Source: CAYNYI01 sp964401455 (GTDB lineage Bacteria; Fibrobacterota; OXYB2-FULL-49-7; CAYNYI01). Taken from it: a DNA stretch of 29,517 bases. Below are positions 16,303-25,277 of the stretch, piece by piece (positions within the stretch are counted from its first letter, which is position 1; each line of letters opens with the position of its first letter). The notes beneath the pieces are model-generated. The model worked only from the letters and a program-made list of their open reading frames with translations. It was not told the origin of the DNA and searched no databases. The translations under genes were made by a program, and so were the position numbers. The stretch lies in the NCBI GenBank assembly GCA_964401455.1, contig CAYNYI010000026.1:1-29517 (forward strand), given 5' to 3'.

Positions 16303-16707
16303 TTGGCATTTAAATTTTCTCTGAACAGCTCTTCCGGAGTTCCTTATTACCGGCAGATAGTTAATCAGGTAACTTACGGAGTGGTTAACAGCATCTTTGA
16401 GCCGGGCGAGCGTCTTCCGACCGTGCGGCAACTGGCGGTGGACCTTCAGGTAAACCTGAATACCGTTTCAAAAGCCTATACAGAACTCGAATTAAAAGGA
16501 ATAGTCAATACCCAGCAGGGGACCGGGACATTTATTTCAGAGAATAAGGTGCGTATCGATCCTAAAACGAAAGAAAAAGGGCTCCGCCAGCTATGTCTGA
16601 ATTTTTTGAATGAAACCGCGGCGCTCGGTATAAAAGCAGAAGACTCACTTAAAGAATTAAAGAAAATAGAATCCGAAAGAAAAAGAAACCCGCACAAAGG
16701 AAATTGA
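16303..16707 (+). CDS. YtrA-subfamily GntR transcriptional repressor
   Basis: The 134-residue protein has a GntR winged helix-turn-helix (about 8-78: PYYRQIVNQVTYGVV, then GERLPTVRQLAVDLQVNLNTVSKAYTELELKGIV and the GTGTFIS wing). Only a short helical tail of about 55 residues follows. The short tail places it in the YtrA subfamily, whose members usually repress the transporter operon in which they lie. The start is a TTG at 16303 with AAAGGA six bases upstream. The only nearby ATG is out of frame. It is the first gene of a five-gene operon behind a strong promoter with a palindrome, so autorepression relieved by an envelope signal or lipid-like ligand is likely. Confidence 0.9.
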   Translation: MAFKFSLNSSSGVPYYRQIVNQVTYGVVNSIFEPGERLPTVRQLAVDLQVNLNTVSKAYTELELKGIVNTQQGTGTFISENKVRIDPKTKEKGLRQLCLNFLNETAALGIKAEDSLKELKKIESERKRNPHKGN

Positions 16708-16709
16708 AA

Positions 16710-17675
16710 ATGGCTGAAAAAATACGGGAATTCAAAGAAAGAAGAGAATTTAATCCGGTTACCTGGAATATTCGGAAGGCATTGTTCTCGCTGAAGCGTT
16801 ATTCACTCAATGTGATGTTTTTCCTCCTTGCCGGGGCCTTAATTTACTTTCTAAGAAACCGTCTTGTATTAAACAGATCTGCGGAAACGGCGCTGTATAT
16901 TGTTTCCGGTTTATTTGTTATTTTGGGGTTTTCCGTAAGGACCGCTTTCGAATGGGAGAGGGTTCCCCTTTTGCGCCTGGGAAAATTCAGAAAAGCGAGT
17001 GGTCCGGGAATCTTTTTTCTAATACCTTTTGTTGATATCCCTTGCGGTTATGTTGACTGCCGCATAACCGTTACAGACTTCAGCGCCGAGAAAGTCTTAA
17101 CCAAAGACGCTGTTCCGATATATGTGGATGCGATAATTTTCTGGATGATCTGGGACGCTTCAAAGGCCAGGCTTGAAGTGGAGAATTATAAAAACGCCGT
17201 TCCTTTGAGCGCAAAAACGGCATTGCGGGACATCATAGGAAAAACCACCCTGGCGGAATTGCTTACGGGACGGGATGAAATCGGATCAGAGCTCCAGAAG
17301 ATACTCGATGACAAAACAAATCCCTGGGGAATAACCTCTCTTTCTGTTGAAATAAAAGATATCGTTATTCCCGAAGAACTTGAAGACGCTATCAGTAAAG
17401 AGGCCCAGGCGGAAAGAGAAAAAAACGCGAGAATAATTCTCGGGTCGGCCGAGGTCGAGCTTTCTGAGAAGTATTCTGAGGCATCCGAAAAATACAAGGG
17501 AAATGACGAAGCGCTTACTCTTCGTTCATTAAATCTGCTTCTTGAGACGCTGAAAAGCAAAGGGTCCATGATTCTGGTTCCTTCGGAGACGCCGCATGTG
17601 ATGAATAAAGCGCTTTCGGCCGCATTGGCCCGAAAGGCAGGTAATGATGCTGCAACCCCGCAAGCCGATATATAA
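16710..17675 (+). CDS. SPFH-domain (slipin/stomatin-like) membrane protein
   Basis: Of the start options, ATG 16710 has AAAGGA eight bases upstream and is preferred over the TTG two codons earlier that overlaps the GntR stop. The 321-residue protein has two hydrophobic segments (about 33-50 and 61-77), then an SPFH domain (about 78-255) with GPGIFFLIPFVD, the DCRITVTDF strand, and the VKDIVIPEELEDAISKEAQAEREKNARI signature split over the last helix, and a helical oligomerisation tail. Slipins form ring-like scaffolds on the membrane. It may organise a membrane patch for the RND transporter encoded next. NfeD, the usual slipin partner, is absent nearby. Confidence 0.87.
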   Translation: MAEKIREFKERREFNPVTWNIRKALFSLKRYSLNVMFFLLAGALIYFLRNRLVLNRSAETALYIVSGLFVILGFSVRTAFEWERVPLLRLGKFRKASGPGIFFLIPFVDIPCGYVDCRITVTDFSAEKVLTKDAVPIYVDAIIFWMIWDASKARLEVENYKNAVPLSAKTALRDIIGKTTLAELLTGRDEIGSELQKILDDKTNPWGITSLSVEIKDIVIPEELEDAISKEAQAEREKNARIILGSAEVELSEKYSEASEKYKGNDEALTLRSLNLLLETLKSKGSMILVPSETPHVMNKALSAALARKAGNDAATPQADI

Positions 17676-17698
17676 ATTTTTAAAACGGAGGCCTTAAA

Positions 17699-20593
17699 AT
17701 GAGGCAGAAAATTTTCAGAAAAATCGGAGACCTTGTGACTTCCCGCCCGGGAGGGATACTTGTTTTCAGTTTTATTTTAACTATTCTTATGGTTCTGGCC
17801 GCAGCGCGCATCAGTTTCAAGACTCAGATAGCCGACATGATGCCGGAGGAACTGCCGCAGGTCAATGAATTGATGGAAATTATAGAGGACTACCAGAGTG
17901 AGTCCACGGTGATGATCACTGTAGAGAGCGAAAAGAAAGATATTGAAGCGATGAAAAAGTGCGCCGATGAGCTTTCCGGAAAACTGAAGAAAATCCGGAG
18001 GATAAAACCTGCGAATCCGGAGAAACTTTCGCTGATTCAGAAGATCAATTCAGCCAAGGGTGTTTTCCCGCTGGCCGGAGTAGAATATGATACTGTAGAT
18101 CTTGTTAAACGTGTTGATTATAAAATCGACAATGACTTCATTGAGTCGCATGCCATGATGATTCAGAAAACAAAAGATCTTCGTAATATGGTCTCGATGT
18201 ATAAAAGCGTGGCTCTTCCCGAGCTTGTGGAAAATATAAACAACAGTTTCGAGAAAGAATTCATTGACGACTCGGAAAACATGACAACTCTCGACGGCGA
18301 AAACCAGGCCGTCCAGGGCCTTGAGAGTATGCGCAAATTCATGGCAGGGATAAAGGAGTATATAGAGGAATCGGATTCCGCCGGAGCGGCACGTTCGGTT
18401 GAGAACCTTTTGACAGGCTCGGAATATATGCTCTCTCCTGATAATAAAATGCTTATGATGGTACTTCGCCCCGCTGTAAGTTTCAATCATTTTGAAGATA
18501 TGATGTATCTTGGATACCGTATTGATGATACTCTTTCGACGGTAATGAAAAAATACCCTGATCTTGAAATCGGGCGGACCGGGGCGATGATGCTTCAGAT
18601 AGACGAGAATAAGGCTCTCGAGAAAGACTTCAGTATTCCGAGTGTTATCGCGCTTATTCTGATACTGATTATACTGATAGGTTCATTCCGGACGTGGAAA
18701 AACCCGTTTTATTCTGTTTTTACACTGATTATTTCGATAATTTGGGTCACAGGGCTTCTCGGCATAGTTCTGCAATACCTTAATATGATGTCCGCGGGTT
18801 TCGGTATAGTTCTTATCGGCCTCGGAATAGACTTCGGAATACATTTTATTTCAGGATTCAAGGACGGCCGCGAGCAGGGGAAAAGTGCAGTCGATTCCAT
18901 ATATTATATGTATAACCGCGTTGGCAGCGGAGTGATTACGGGCGGAATGACAACGGCGATAGTTTTTCTAAGCCTCCCTCTTACCCGTTTCGAGGCATAT
19001 TCACAGATGGGAATAGCGATGGGGCTTGGAATAATCACGACCCTTTTTGCCATGCTGATTTTACTTCCGGCCCTTATAATGTGGGACAACAAAGGCTACA
19101 GCCTTGCCGGCAACTTTTTTCGGAAAGCCGGGCTTGGCTTTATTCCTTCTGTCTGGAATACTGTTGATAAAACTGTCGGTAAAATAATACCGAAGAAACT
19201 GTTGCGTTCATTATCTGCTCCGCTTCAGTTCGGATTTCTGGACTCAATTGGTTTTGCCATAAAAAAAATGCCCGTAGCCGTTCTAATACTATTGATTTCC
19301 GCAGTTATTACGGTTTTATCTATAATCGGAGGCTTTAACCTGGATTTCGAATATGATATGATGGAGCTTCAGCCCAAGGGCACTTTGAGCGCTGTTACTC
19401 AGGATAAAATCATTGATAAGTTTGAAATCTCACCGGATCAGGCAATGATAAAAGCCCCGGGAATAGATCGGTGCAGAGAAATGGTTGAAAAATATAAAAA
19501 AATCGGAAACCGGACAGGTCTTATCGGAAGAGTGGACGCAATCACCGAGTTTCTGCCGGAAGAAGAAGTTCAGCGTGAGAACGCGGCGTTTATAAAAGAT
19601 TTTAAGCTGAAGTTCAAAAAAGTGGACCCTGTTCCGGTGCTGGACGATGAAGATTCAGAGAAACTTGTCACCGAATTGAGGAGGTTTCATAAGAATATTG
19701 TAGAAATCGGGGAACTCTCTGTGCTGAGTATGGGGCAGAAAAATAAAATTATAAGAAAATGCGACCAGATAGCAGGTAAAAAGGATGAAGATTCTTTTGT
19801 GCTGCAGCTTGCCTCGTTGATTGAAAAATACCCGCAGTCTTCCAGGCAGGTTAACGGCTATCAGCGAATCGCCGGGCCTGTAATGAAGGAAAAAGTCCTT
19901 GAAATGACTTCTACAGATATTGTAACTCTCGAAAAACTCCCGGAGACTATAAAAGAAAGATATGTAAACCCTAACAATGACGAGTTATTAATAACTGTGT
20001 ATCCGAAGTCATATATATGGAATGAAAAAAATCTGCACAGGTTTAACAAGATGACAGCAAGAGTTTCCGAAAGAATCACGGGGATGCCGGTTATTATGCA
20101 GCTTATGATGGACCTGATGGGAAAAAAAGGAAAACAGGCGGTTTTAATAGGGGCTTTGGCAATTGCTTTGTTCCTGCTTTTTGACTTCCGCTCAATGAGA
20201 TACACCATCCTTGCCGCCGTACCGCTCGCGGCGGGTTCGGCCTGGATGTTCGGGCTTATGTATATCTTCGGTGTAAAGCTGAGCATGATGAATTTTATCG
20301 CGCTCCCGCTTATTATAGGTATCGGGATAGACGATGGAGTGCATATGCTGCACCGATACAGGATTGAGGGGCCGGGTTCCGTTCCGATCGTCCTTAAATA
20401 TACGGGAAGGGCGACTCTTTTGACTTCGCTTACAACTATGATAGGTTTCGGTTCGATGGGACTGGCTTCCCATAAAGGTATTGCGGTACTCGGGCAGACA
20501 TTGTTTTTCGGGGTCGGTTCCTGCTTTTTGAGCTCGGCTTTCATGCTGCCGGCAATCCTTACTATTATGGAAAAATTTCAGAAAAAAAATTAA
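17699..20593 (+). CDS. RND-superfamily transporter of the HAE3/MMPL type
   Basis: The 964-residue protein has the duplicated RND layout. TM1 is near residues 15-37, followed by a large periplasmic loop to about 310 and a five-helix block to about 460. TM7 is near 525-548, followed by a second loop to about 815 and a final block to 955. Both halves carry the HAE3 mark in a helix: GLGIDFGIH with D378 and GIGIDDGVH with D878-D879, the probable proton-relay acids. This family (hopanoid transporter HpnN and MMPL proteins are relatives) moves lipids and other hydrophobic compounds. The CGGAGG ribosome site and 23-bp gap tie it to the SPFH gene. No membrane-fusion protein gene follows; a LolA-like protein and a barrel do. 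Confidence 0.92.
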   Translation: MRQKIFRKIGDLVTSRPGGILVFSFILTILMVLAAARISFKTQIADMMPEELPQVNELMEIIEDYQSESTVMITVESEKKDIEAMKKCADELSGKLKKIRRIKPANPEKLSLIQKINSAKGVFPLAGVEYDTVDLVKRVDYKIDNDFIESHAMMIQKTKDLRNMVSMYKSVALPELVENINNSFEKEFIDDSENMTTLDGENQAVQGLESMRKFMAGIKEYIEESDSAGAARSVENLLTGSEYMLSPDNKMLMMVLRPAVSFNHFEDMMYLGYRIDDTLSTVMKKYPDLEIGRTGAMMLQIDENKALEKDFSIPSVIALILILIILIGSFRTWKNPFYSVFTLIISIIWVTGLLGIVLQYLNMMSAGFGIVLIGLGIDFGIHFISGFKDGREQGKSAVDSIYYMYNRVGSGVITGGMTTAIVFLSLPLTRFEAYSQMGIAMGLGIITTLFAMLILLPALIMWDNKGYSLAGNFFRKAGLGFIPSVWNTVDKTVGKIIPKKLLRSLSAPLQFGFLDSIGFAIKKMPVAVLILLISAVITVLSIIGGFNLDFEYDMMELQPKGTLSAVTQDKIIDKFEISPDQAMIKAPGIDRCREMVEKYKKIGNRTGLIGRVDAITEFLPEEEVQRENAAFIKDFKLKFKKVDPVPVLDDEDSEKLVTELRRFHKNIVEIGELSVLSMGQKNKIIRKCDQIAGKKDEDSFVLQLASLIEKYPQSSRQVNGYQRIAGPVMKEKVLEMTSTDIVTLEKLPETIKERYVNPNNDELLITVYPKSYIWNEKNLHRFNKMTARVSERITGMPVIMQLMMDLMGKKGKQAVLIGALAIALFLLFDFRSMRYTILAAVPLAAGSAWMFGLMYIFGVKLSMMNFIALPLIIGIGIDDGVHMLHRYRIEGPGSVPIVLKYTGRATLLTSLTTMIGFGSMGLASHKGIAVLGQTLFFGVGSCFLSSAFMLPAILTIMEKFQKKN

Positions 20594-20612
20594 TCAATAT
20601 AAGGAGGAAACC

Positions 20613-21350
20613 ATGATAAAAACATTTATGATTGTACTGGGTATTTTAGCGGGGCCGGTTTTTTCCATAACAGCCGATGAAATACTCGACAAAATGGAGA
20701 AAAATGAAAACGCGCAAACCTCTAAGAGCACTGTAAAGCAGACGGTATATAATACAGACGGCAGTAAAAATGTTTCAAAGCTTCTAAACTATTCTTTTAA
20801 TGAAGGCGAAAAGGCGCTCATAGAATATATATCTCCCGCGCGAATAGAGGGAATGAAAATACTCACGCTTAACGACGGCGACGATATATGGTTTTATTCT
20901 CCCCGGACCGCCCGTGTAAGAAAAATAGCCAGCCATCAGAAGAACCAGTCGGTAAACGGATCCGACTTTTCCTATGAGGATTTGTCAACAGGAGACAGAA
21001 GAGAAGATTATGACGCTTCTCTGGACGGTGAAAAAGAAATAAGGGATACAGACTGCTACAAAGTTATTATGAAGGCAAAGAATGAGGATGAAACCTACAG
21101 CAAGATTGTGTTTTATGTCGATAAGGAAAAATTTATAGGAATAGAGGGACATTTTCATGATGAATTCGGAGAATTATGGAAAAAACTGATAATGAAAGAC
21201 ATTGAAAAGATCGGAAAATACTGGACGCCGGAATACATCGAGATGAAAAATGTTTTAAAGGGCTCCCGGACTGTTATGGAAATGGAAAATATTGAATATG
21301 ATATTGATCTTGATGAATCCATGTTTTCCACAAGGTTTTTGAAAAGATAA
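20613..21350 (+). CDS. LolA-like outer-membrane lipoprotein-sorting protein
   Basis: The 245-residue protein has a signal peptide (residues 1-20) with no lipobox cysteine, so it should be soluble in the periplasm. The mature part shows the features of the LolA-like family PF17131: ISPARIEGMKIL, DDIWFYSPRTARVRKIA, the GSDFSYEDLSTGD motif, and later DCYKVIM and KIVFYVDKEKF strands. Such proteins have a half-barrel with a hydrophobic cavity and are often encoded beside HAE3 pumps. It could carry the hydrophobic cargo from the pump to the outer membrane. AAGGAGG precedes the start. It follows the RND gene by 19 bp. Confidence 0.86.
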   Translation: MIKTFMIVLGILAGPVFSITADEILDKMEKNENAQTSKSTVKQTVYNTDGSKNVSKLLNYSFNEGEKALIEYISPARIEGMKILTLNDGDDIWFYSPRTARVRKIASHQKNQSVNGSDFSYEDLSTGDRREDYDASLDGEKEIRDTDCYKVIMKAKNEDETYSKIVFYVDKEKFIGIEGHFHDEFGELWKKLIMKDIEKIGKYWTPEYIEMKNVLKGSRTVMEMENIEYDIDLDESMFSTRFLKR

Positions 21351-21374
21351 CACTTTATTCAGCGGAGTATAAAA

Positions 21375-22631
21375 ATGAGATATGTATTAGTAATGATGTT
21401 ACTTGCCGTATCGGTTTTTCCGGAAGGCATAAAGCTTGGAGGATATCTTGAAAACAGGACTGCCGTAACTTTTTCTGAAAAAGAAAGCATAAGCAATGCG
21501 TCTTTGCTAAGGCTCGAGTCTTCAAAAGATTTCGGGACTAAGGGCGCTTTCGATGCTCATCTTTCTGTATATTCCAAAAAAGAACCGGTGGACATTTTTT
21601 CAAATATTCGTCCTGAAAGCGCGATGGAAAAAGCGGTGCTTGGTTTGTATGGCCCCTTGCTTGAAAGTCTGCCTCCGGAGACCCTCCTGCCGGCGGAAAT
21701 TTTAATCCCGGAAGAGGCCGGAGAAATGATGGAAGTTTTCATTACCTACGGTCCGTACTCTGACTTTATAAATACCGACGGAATAGAACTCGACAGGGCC
21801 GTTTTGAAATTGTTTTTCAATAAATTCGATTTGTATTTCGGTAAGCAGCTTATCGCATGGGGAGCGGGATACGCTTTTAATCCGACTGATGTCTGGAATA
21901 TGAAAAACCCCATGGATCCGGAAGCCCCGAAAAAGGGAACAAACGCACTCCGCGCCGAGGTGCCTCTGGGTGCCGCCGCGGGGCTTTCTCTTGTCGCTTC
22001 AACGGGGAGTGATTTCAGCCATTCGAGCGGAGGGGCGCGTCTGAAAGGTTTTTTTAAAGGCTTTGATCTTTCAATGAGCGCTATGAAAGTCCACACTCCG
22101 GACCGCGAGTTGGCAGGACTTCCGAAGAAAATAATGGCCGGAGCCGATATGGCCGGGCAGGTTTTTGATGTCGGTGTCTGGGCCGAAGGGGCCTGGAATA
22201 ATCCTGTTTACGATGAATACACAAAAACGGACTCCGCCTACTTCCAGGCCGACGCGGGGCTTGACTATACCTTTGAAAACGGTCTTTATGTTCTCGGAGA
22301 GTATTTTTACAACGGCCTCGGTAAAAATGATCCTGATAAATATTCCGGTAACGATCTTATAAATATGTTTTCAGGTGAGATGCCCGGTTTCGGGCGCAAT
22401 TACGCAATGGCGGGTCTCAGGAGAGAGTTTTTTATAAAGTATAATTTTTCTGTTTTCAGCCTGACAAATATTTCAGACGGGTCTTTTATGCTTTTGCCGA
22501 TGGTTGAATACTCTTTCTCTGATAATATTTCCGTAGAACTTCGAGGGCAGGCCCCGATCGGGGACGGGAAAAAAAGCGAATACGGCTCTTATTACGGGAG
22601 CCTGGGTATGGGGGTCAAGGGGTATTTTTAA
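21375..22631 (+). CDS. Outer-membrane beta-barrel protein, DUF1302/porin-like
   Basis: The 418-residue protein has a short signal peptide (1-17, cleavage near VFPEG) and then alternating amphipathic strands with many Gly, Tyr and Phe, ending with a terminal aromatic Phe (GSLGMGVKGYF), as outer-membrane barrels do. Segments such as LYFGKQLIAWGAGYAFNPTDVWN resemble DUF1302-type barrels, in which the pattern GKQxxxWG...NPxDxxNP is typical. It is the last gene of the operon, 24 bp behind the LolA-like gene. It may be the outer-membrane outlet or acceptor for whatever the RND protein exports. The barrel type is a judgement from patterns only. Confidence 0.72.
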   Translation: MRYVLVMMLLAVSVFPEGIKLGGYLENRTAVTFSEKESISNASLLRLESSKDFGTKGAFDAHLSVYSKKEPVDIFSNIRPESAMEKAVLGLYGPLLESLPPETLLPAEILIPEEAGEMMEVFITYGPYSDFINTDGIELDRAVLKLFFNKFDLYFGKQLIAWGAGYAFNPTDVWNMKNPMDPEAPKKGTNALRAEVPLGAAAGLSLVASTGSDFSHSSGGARLKGFFKGFDLSMSAMKVHTPDRELAGLPKKIMAGADMAGQVFDVGVWAEGAWNNPVYDEYTKTDSAYFQADAGLDYTFENGLYVLGEYFYNGLGKNDPDKYSGNDLINMFSGEMPGFGRNYAMAGLRREFFIKYNFSVFSLTNISDGSFMLLPMVEYSFSDNISVELRGQAPIGDGKKSEYGSYYGSLGMGVKGYF

Positions 22632-22755
22632 TTATTTATGACACTTTGATTCTCAATCAAAAAAAGTGGTTTTCTCTAGCGATAGCCAGGTTGCGAGATT
22701 GACATTGAGCTCTTAAATTCTGATTTCCAGGTTAATAATTAATATTTTGACGCTC

Positions 22756-22790
22756 TTGACAAAATTAGTATATTAACTTAGATTAGTATA
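22756..22790 (+). promoter_or_regulatory. Promoter of the first hybrid kinase with a 9-bp direct repeat
   Basis: TTGACA (22756-22761) and TAGATT (22779-22784) have a 17-base spacer. ATTAGTATA occurs twice, at 22764-22772 in the spacer and at 22782-22790 over the -10. The 18-base spacing puts the copies within two helical turns, so they may be a regulator site. Confidence 0.6.
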
Positions 22791-22813
22791 GCGGAGTCCA
22801 CTATTTCAGGAGC

Positions 22814-25264
22814 GTGTCTTTTTTGATAAAAATTACAGAGAAGGAATTTCTCCGCCTGAAAAGGCTGAATGATATTTCAGCCGCATTACGCCGGGTAAAC
22901 AGGTGTATTAACAGGGCTTCGGAAAAAAACGAACTTCTTGAAAATATCTGCTCAGCTTTTGCAAAAGAGGAGTTTTGCTTCGGGGCCTGGGCCGCATTTC
23001 TTAATTCTGACAAAGATATTGAATTGTCTTTCGGATCTGTTCCGGGGATGGCAAGGCAGGAATCCGCAAGCATTCTCGAAAATAATCTTATGCCGCGCTG
23101 TTTCAGTCTTAACCTTGAGATCGCTGAAAAACTTCTGATAATAAACGGAAAAGAAAGCTGTTCCTCCTGCCTGGCGCTCGGCCCGGATACAGACCGGTCT
23201 GTTATATCAATGAAAATAGAATCCCGTGATACCACCGCAGGTATTCTCTGTATATGTGTGGAAAAAACTATTTCGGATGATCCGGAAATTCTTGAACAAT
23301 TTTCTGAAACGGCCGGTGAATCAGGCTATGCCTTGTCTGCGCTGTGTGAAAAAGAAAAACGAATACAAACAGAGAATAAACTTAAAGAAAGCAGAGACCT
23401 CTTTCAAAAAATGCTCTCCGTTGTGCCGGATATGATATCCATTCATGACCGTGATATGAATATTCGCTACAGCAACTGGAGAGGGTTCGGCGCCATTCCC
23501 TCAGAAAAAAGGAACATCGGAGCCAAATGCTACAATGCCTACAGAGACAGAGATTCTGTCTGCCCCGACTGCAAAGCCCGGATGGTACTTGAGACAGGGG
23601 AACCATTTCATGAGGAGATAGCCCTTCCCGAAGGAATGTGGGTTGATCTTAGAATTCTTCCCATTAAAAATGAAAAAGGCAAGACCAATCTTTTTGTTGA
23701 ATGGGTCAAGGATATTTCCGAACAGAAAAGAACAGAGAAGGCCCTTCTGGAAAATGAGTCGCGATTCAGGGGCATATTCGAAAACTCAATATCAGGTATT
23801 GCTCTCCACAGCATAATAAAAGATGAAAACGGGCAGGCTGTGGATTATAAAATTCTCGATGTTAACCCGGCATTCGAGAAAATAACCGGAGTACAAAAGG
23901 AAAAAGCCAAAAGAAAAAGGGCTTCTGAACTATACGGTACCGATGACACTCCTTTTTTAAAGATATATTCAGAAGTTACCAAGACAGGCTCCTCTAAAGA
24001 ATTTGAGACAAGATTTGAACCAATGAATAAGACTTTTTCCATTTCCGCCTTTTCTCTCGGTAATGAAAGATTCGCGACAATTTTTGAAGACATTACCGAA
24101 AGAAAAGAAATAGAGCAAAAAATAAGACAGATGGAAAAGATGGATGCTGTCGGGCAGCTGGCGGGCGGAATCGCTCATGATTTCAATAATCAGCTTTCCG
24201 GAGTAATGGGATACGGCAGTATGCTTGTTGAAAAACTTAAAGAGCCGACTCTCCGGCGTTATGCCGAGAATATGCTTACCGGGGCAAAGCGTTCGGCTGA
24301 CCTTACGGAGCAGCTTCTGGCATTTTCACGTAAAGGTCAGTTCCAGCTTGTGAGGGTGAATGTTCATAAAATAATCGATGAAGTAATCGGAATTCTTCAA
24401 CACAGCATTGACAAGAAGATCGATGTGAAAAGAATTTTCGAAGCCGCAACCCCGATTGTGAATGGTGACCCTTCTCAGCTTCAAAATGCGCTTTTAAATC
24501 TTGCCTTAAACGCCAGAGACGCCTTGCCCGAAGGCGGTGAGATTATTTTCGCCACAAATTATACAGAACTCGACTCTGACTATTGTTTCAGGCAGCCTTA
24601 TGAAGTTGATCCAGGTAAATATATCAGGATTTCAGTTACAGATAACGGGACAGGAATGGATGATGAGACGCGCAAACATATTTTTGAGCCTTTTTTCACG
24701 ACTAAAGAGCCGGGTCGCGGGACCGGTATGGGGCTTGCGGCGGTTTACGGCACCGTGAAGAATCATGGCGGATCTGTAAATGTTTACAGTGAGCCGGGGC
24801 ACGGCACGACATTTCATTTGTATATACCCGCGGCTTCAGGCGTAGAGACTGAAGAAGATTATAAAACGGATCCTGATTTTTACGGTTTTAACGAGGGCGA
24901 TTTTGTGCTTGGCGCCGATGATGAGGAAATTTTTCGTGAACTGGCAAGGGATATCCTGACCGAGTCCGGCTTCAAGGTGCATACGGTCCCGGATGGTCAG
25001 GCCGCCATCGATTATTACAGGAAGAATAAAGAGCAGATTGATGTTCTTATTCTTGATATGGTTATGCCGAATAAAGACGGCAAAGAAACTTTCGATGCCG
25101 TTTTAAAAATTAATCCGCAGGTAAAAGTCCTTTTGGCATCGGGTTACAGCATCAACGGCGAGGCGCAGGTTCTTCTGGAAAAAGGGGTGAAGGACTTTCT
25201 TCAGAAACCGTTTACCAAAAATGAACTGATTGGAAAACTCGGCAGGTTGTTAAAAAGAGACTAA
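22814..25264 (+). CDS. Hybrid sensor histidine kinase, GAF-PAS-PAS-HisKA-HATPase-REC
   Basis: This 816-residue protein has no membrane segment. An N-terminal GAF-like domain (about 20-180) has C116-S-S-C119. PAS1 (about 195-312) has C239 and C250-P-D-C253. PAS2 (about 318-433) precedes the dimerisation/phosphoacceptor helix with H455 in GGIAHDFNNQLSG. The ATPase domain has N-box NALLNLALNARDAL, G1 DNGTGM and G2 GRGTGMGL motifs. A receiver domain (about 697-816) has D748 as phosphate acceptor and K in LQKPF. The start could be the GTG at 22814, too close to AGGAG (22808-22812), or the TTG at 22823, better spaced by ten bases. No separate regulator gene is adjacent, so output may go through a phosphorelay to another protein. 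The CxxC pairs suggest redox or metal sensing. Confidence 0.92.
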   Translation: MSFLIKITEKEFLRLKRLNDISAALRRVNRCINRASEKNELLENICSAFAKEEFCFGAWAAFLNSDKDIELSFGSVPGMARQESASILENNLMPRCFSLNLEIAEKLLIINGKESCSSCLALGPDTDRSVISMKIESRDTTAGILCICVEKTISDDPEILEQFSETAGESGYALSALCEKEKRIQTENKLKESRDLFQKMLSVVPDMISIHDRDMNIRYSNWRGFGAIPSEKRNIGAKCYNAYRDRDSVCPDCKARMVLETGEPFHEEIALPEGMWVDLRILPIKNEKGKTNLFVEWVKDISEQKRTEKALLENESRFRGIFENSISGIALHSIIKDENGQAVDYKILDVNPAFEKITGVQKEKAKRKRASELYGTDDTPFLKIYSEVTKTGSSKEFETRFEPMNKTFSISAFSLGNERFATIFEDITERKEIEQKIRQMEKMDAVGQLAGGIAHDFNNQLSGVMGYGSMLVEKLKEPTLRRYAENMLTGAKRSADLTEQLLAFSRKGQFQLVRVNVHKIIDEVIGILQHSIDKKIDVKRIFEAATPIVNGDPSQLQNALLNLALNARDALPEGGEIIFATNYTELDSDYCFRQPYEVDPGKYIRISVTDNGTGMDDETRKHIFEPFFTTKEPGRGTGMGLAAVYGTVKNHGGSVNVYSEPGHGTTFHLYIPAASGVETEEDYKTDPDFYGFNEGDFVLGADDEEIFRELARDILTESGFKVHTVPDGQAAIDYYRKNKEQIDVLILDMVMPNKDGKETFDAVLKINPQVKVLLASGYSINGEAQVLLEKGVKDFLQKPFTKNELIGKLGRLLKRD

Positions 25265-25277
25265 GAGTTTTCATAAT

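Noticed and set aside
19861..20544. A 227-codon open frame on the minus strand opposite the end of the RND gene
   Set aside because: It lies wholly antisense to strongly conserved RND sequence, is full of Pro, Ile and Ser as mirror frames of membrane helices are, and has no ribosome site or family signature.
22641..22669. Terminator between the barrel gene and the first kinase
   Set aside because: TTGATT-CTC-AATCAA makes only a 6-bp AT-rich stem, followed by an A run and no T run on the + strand, so it does not meet the usual form.
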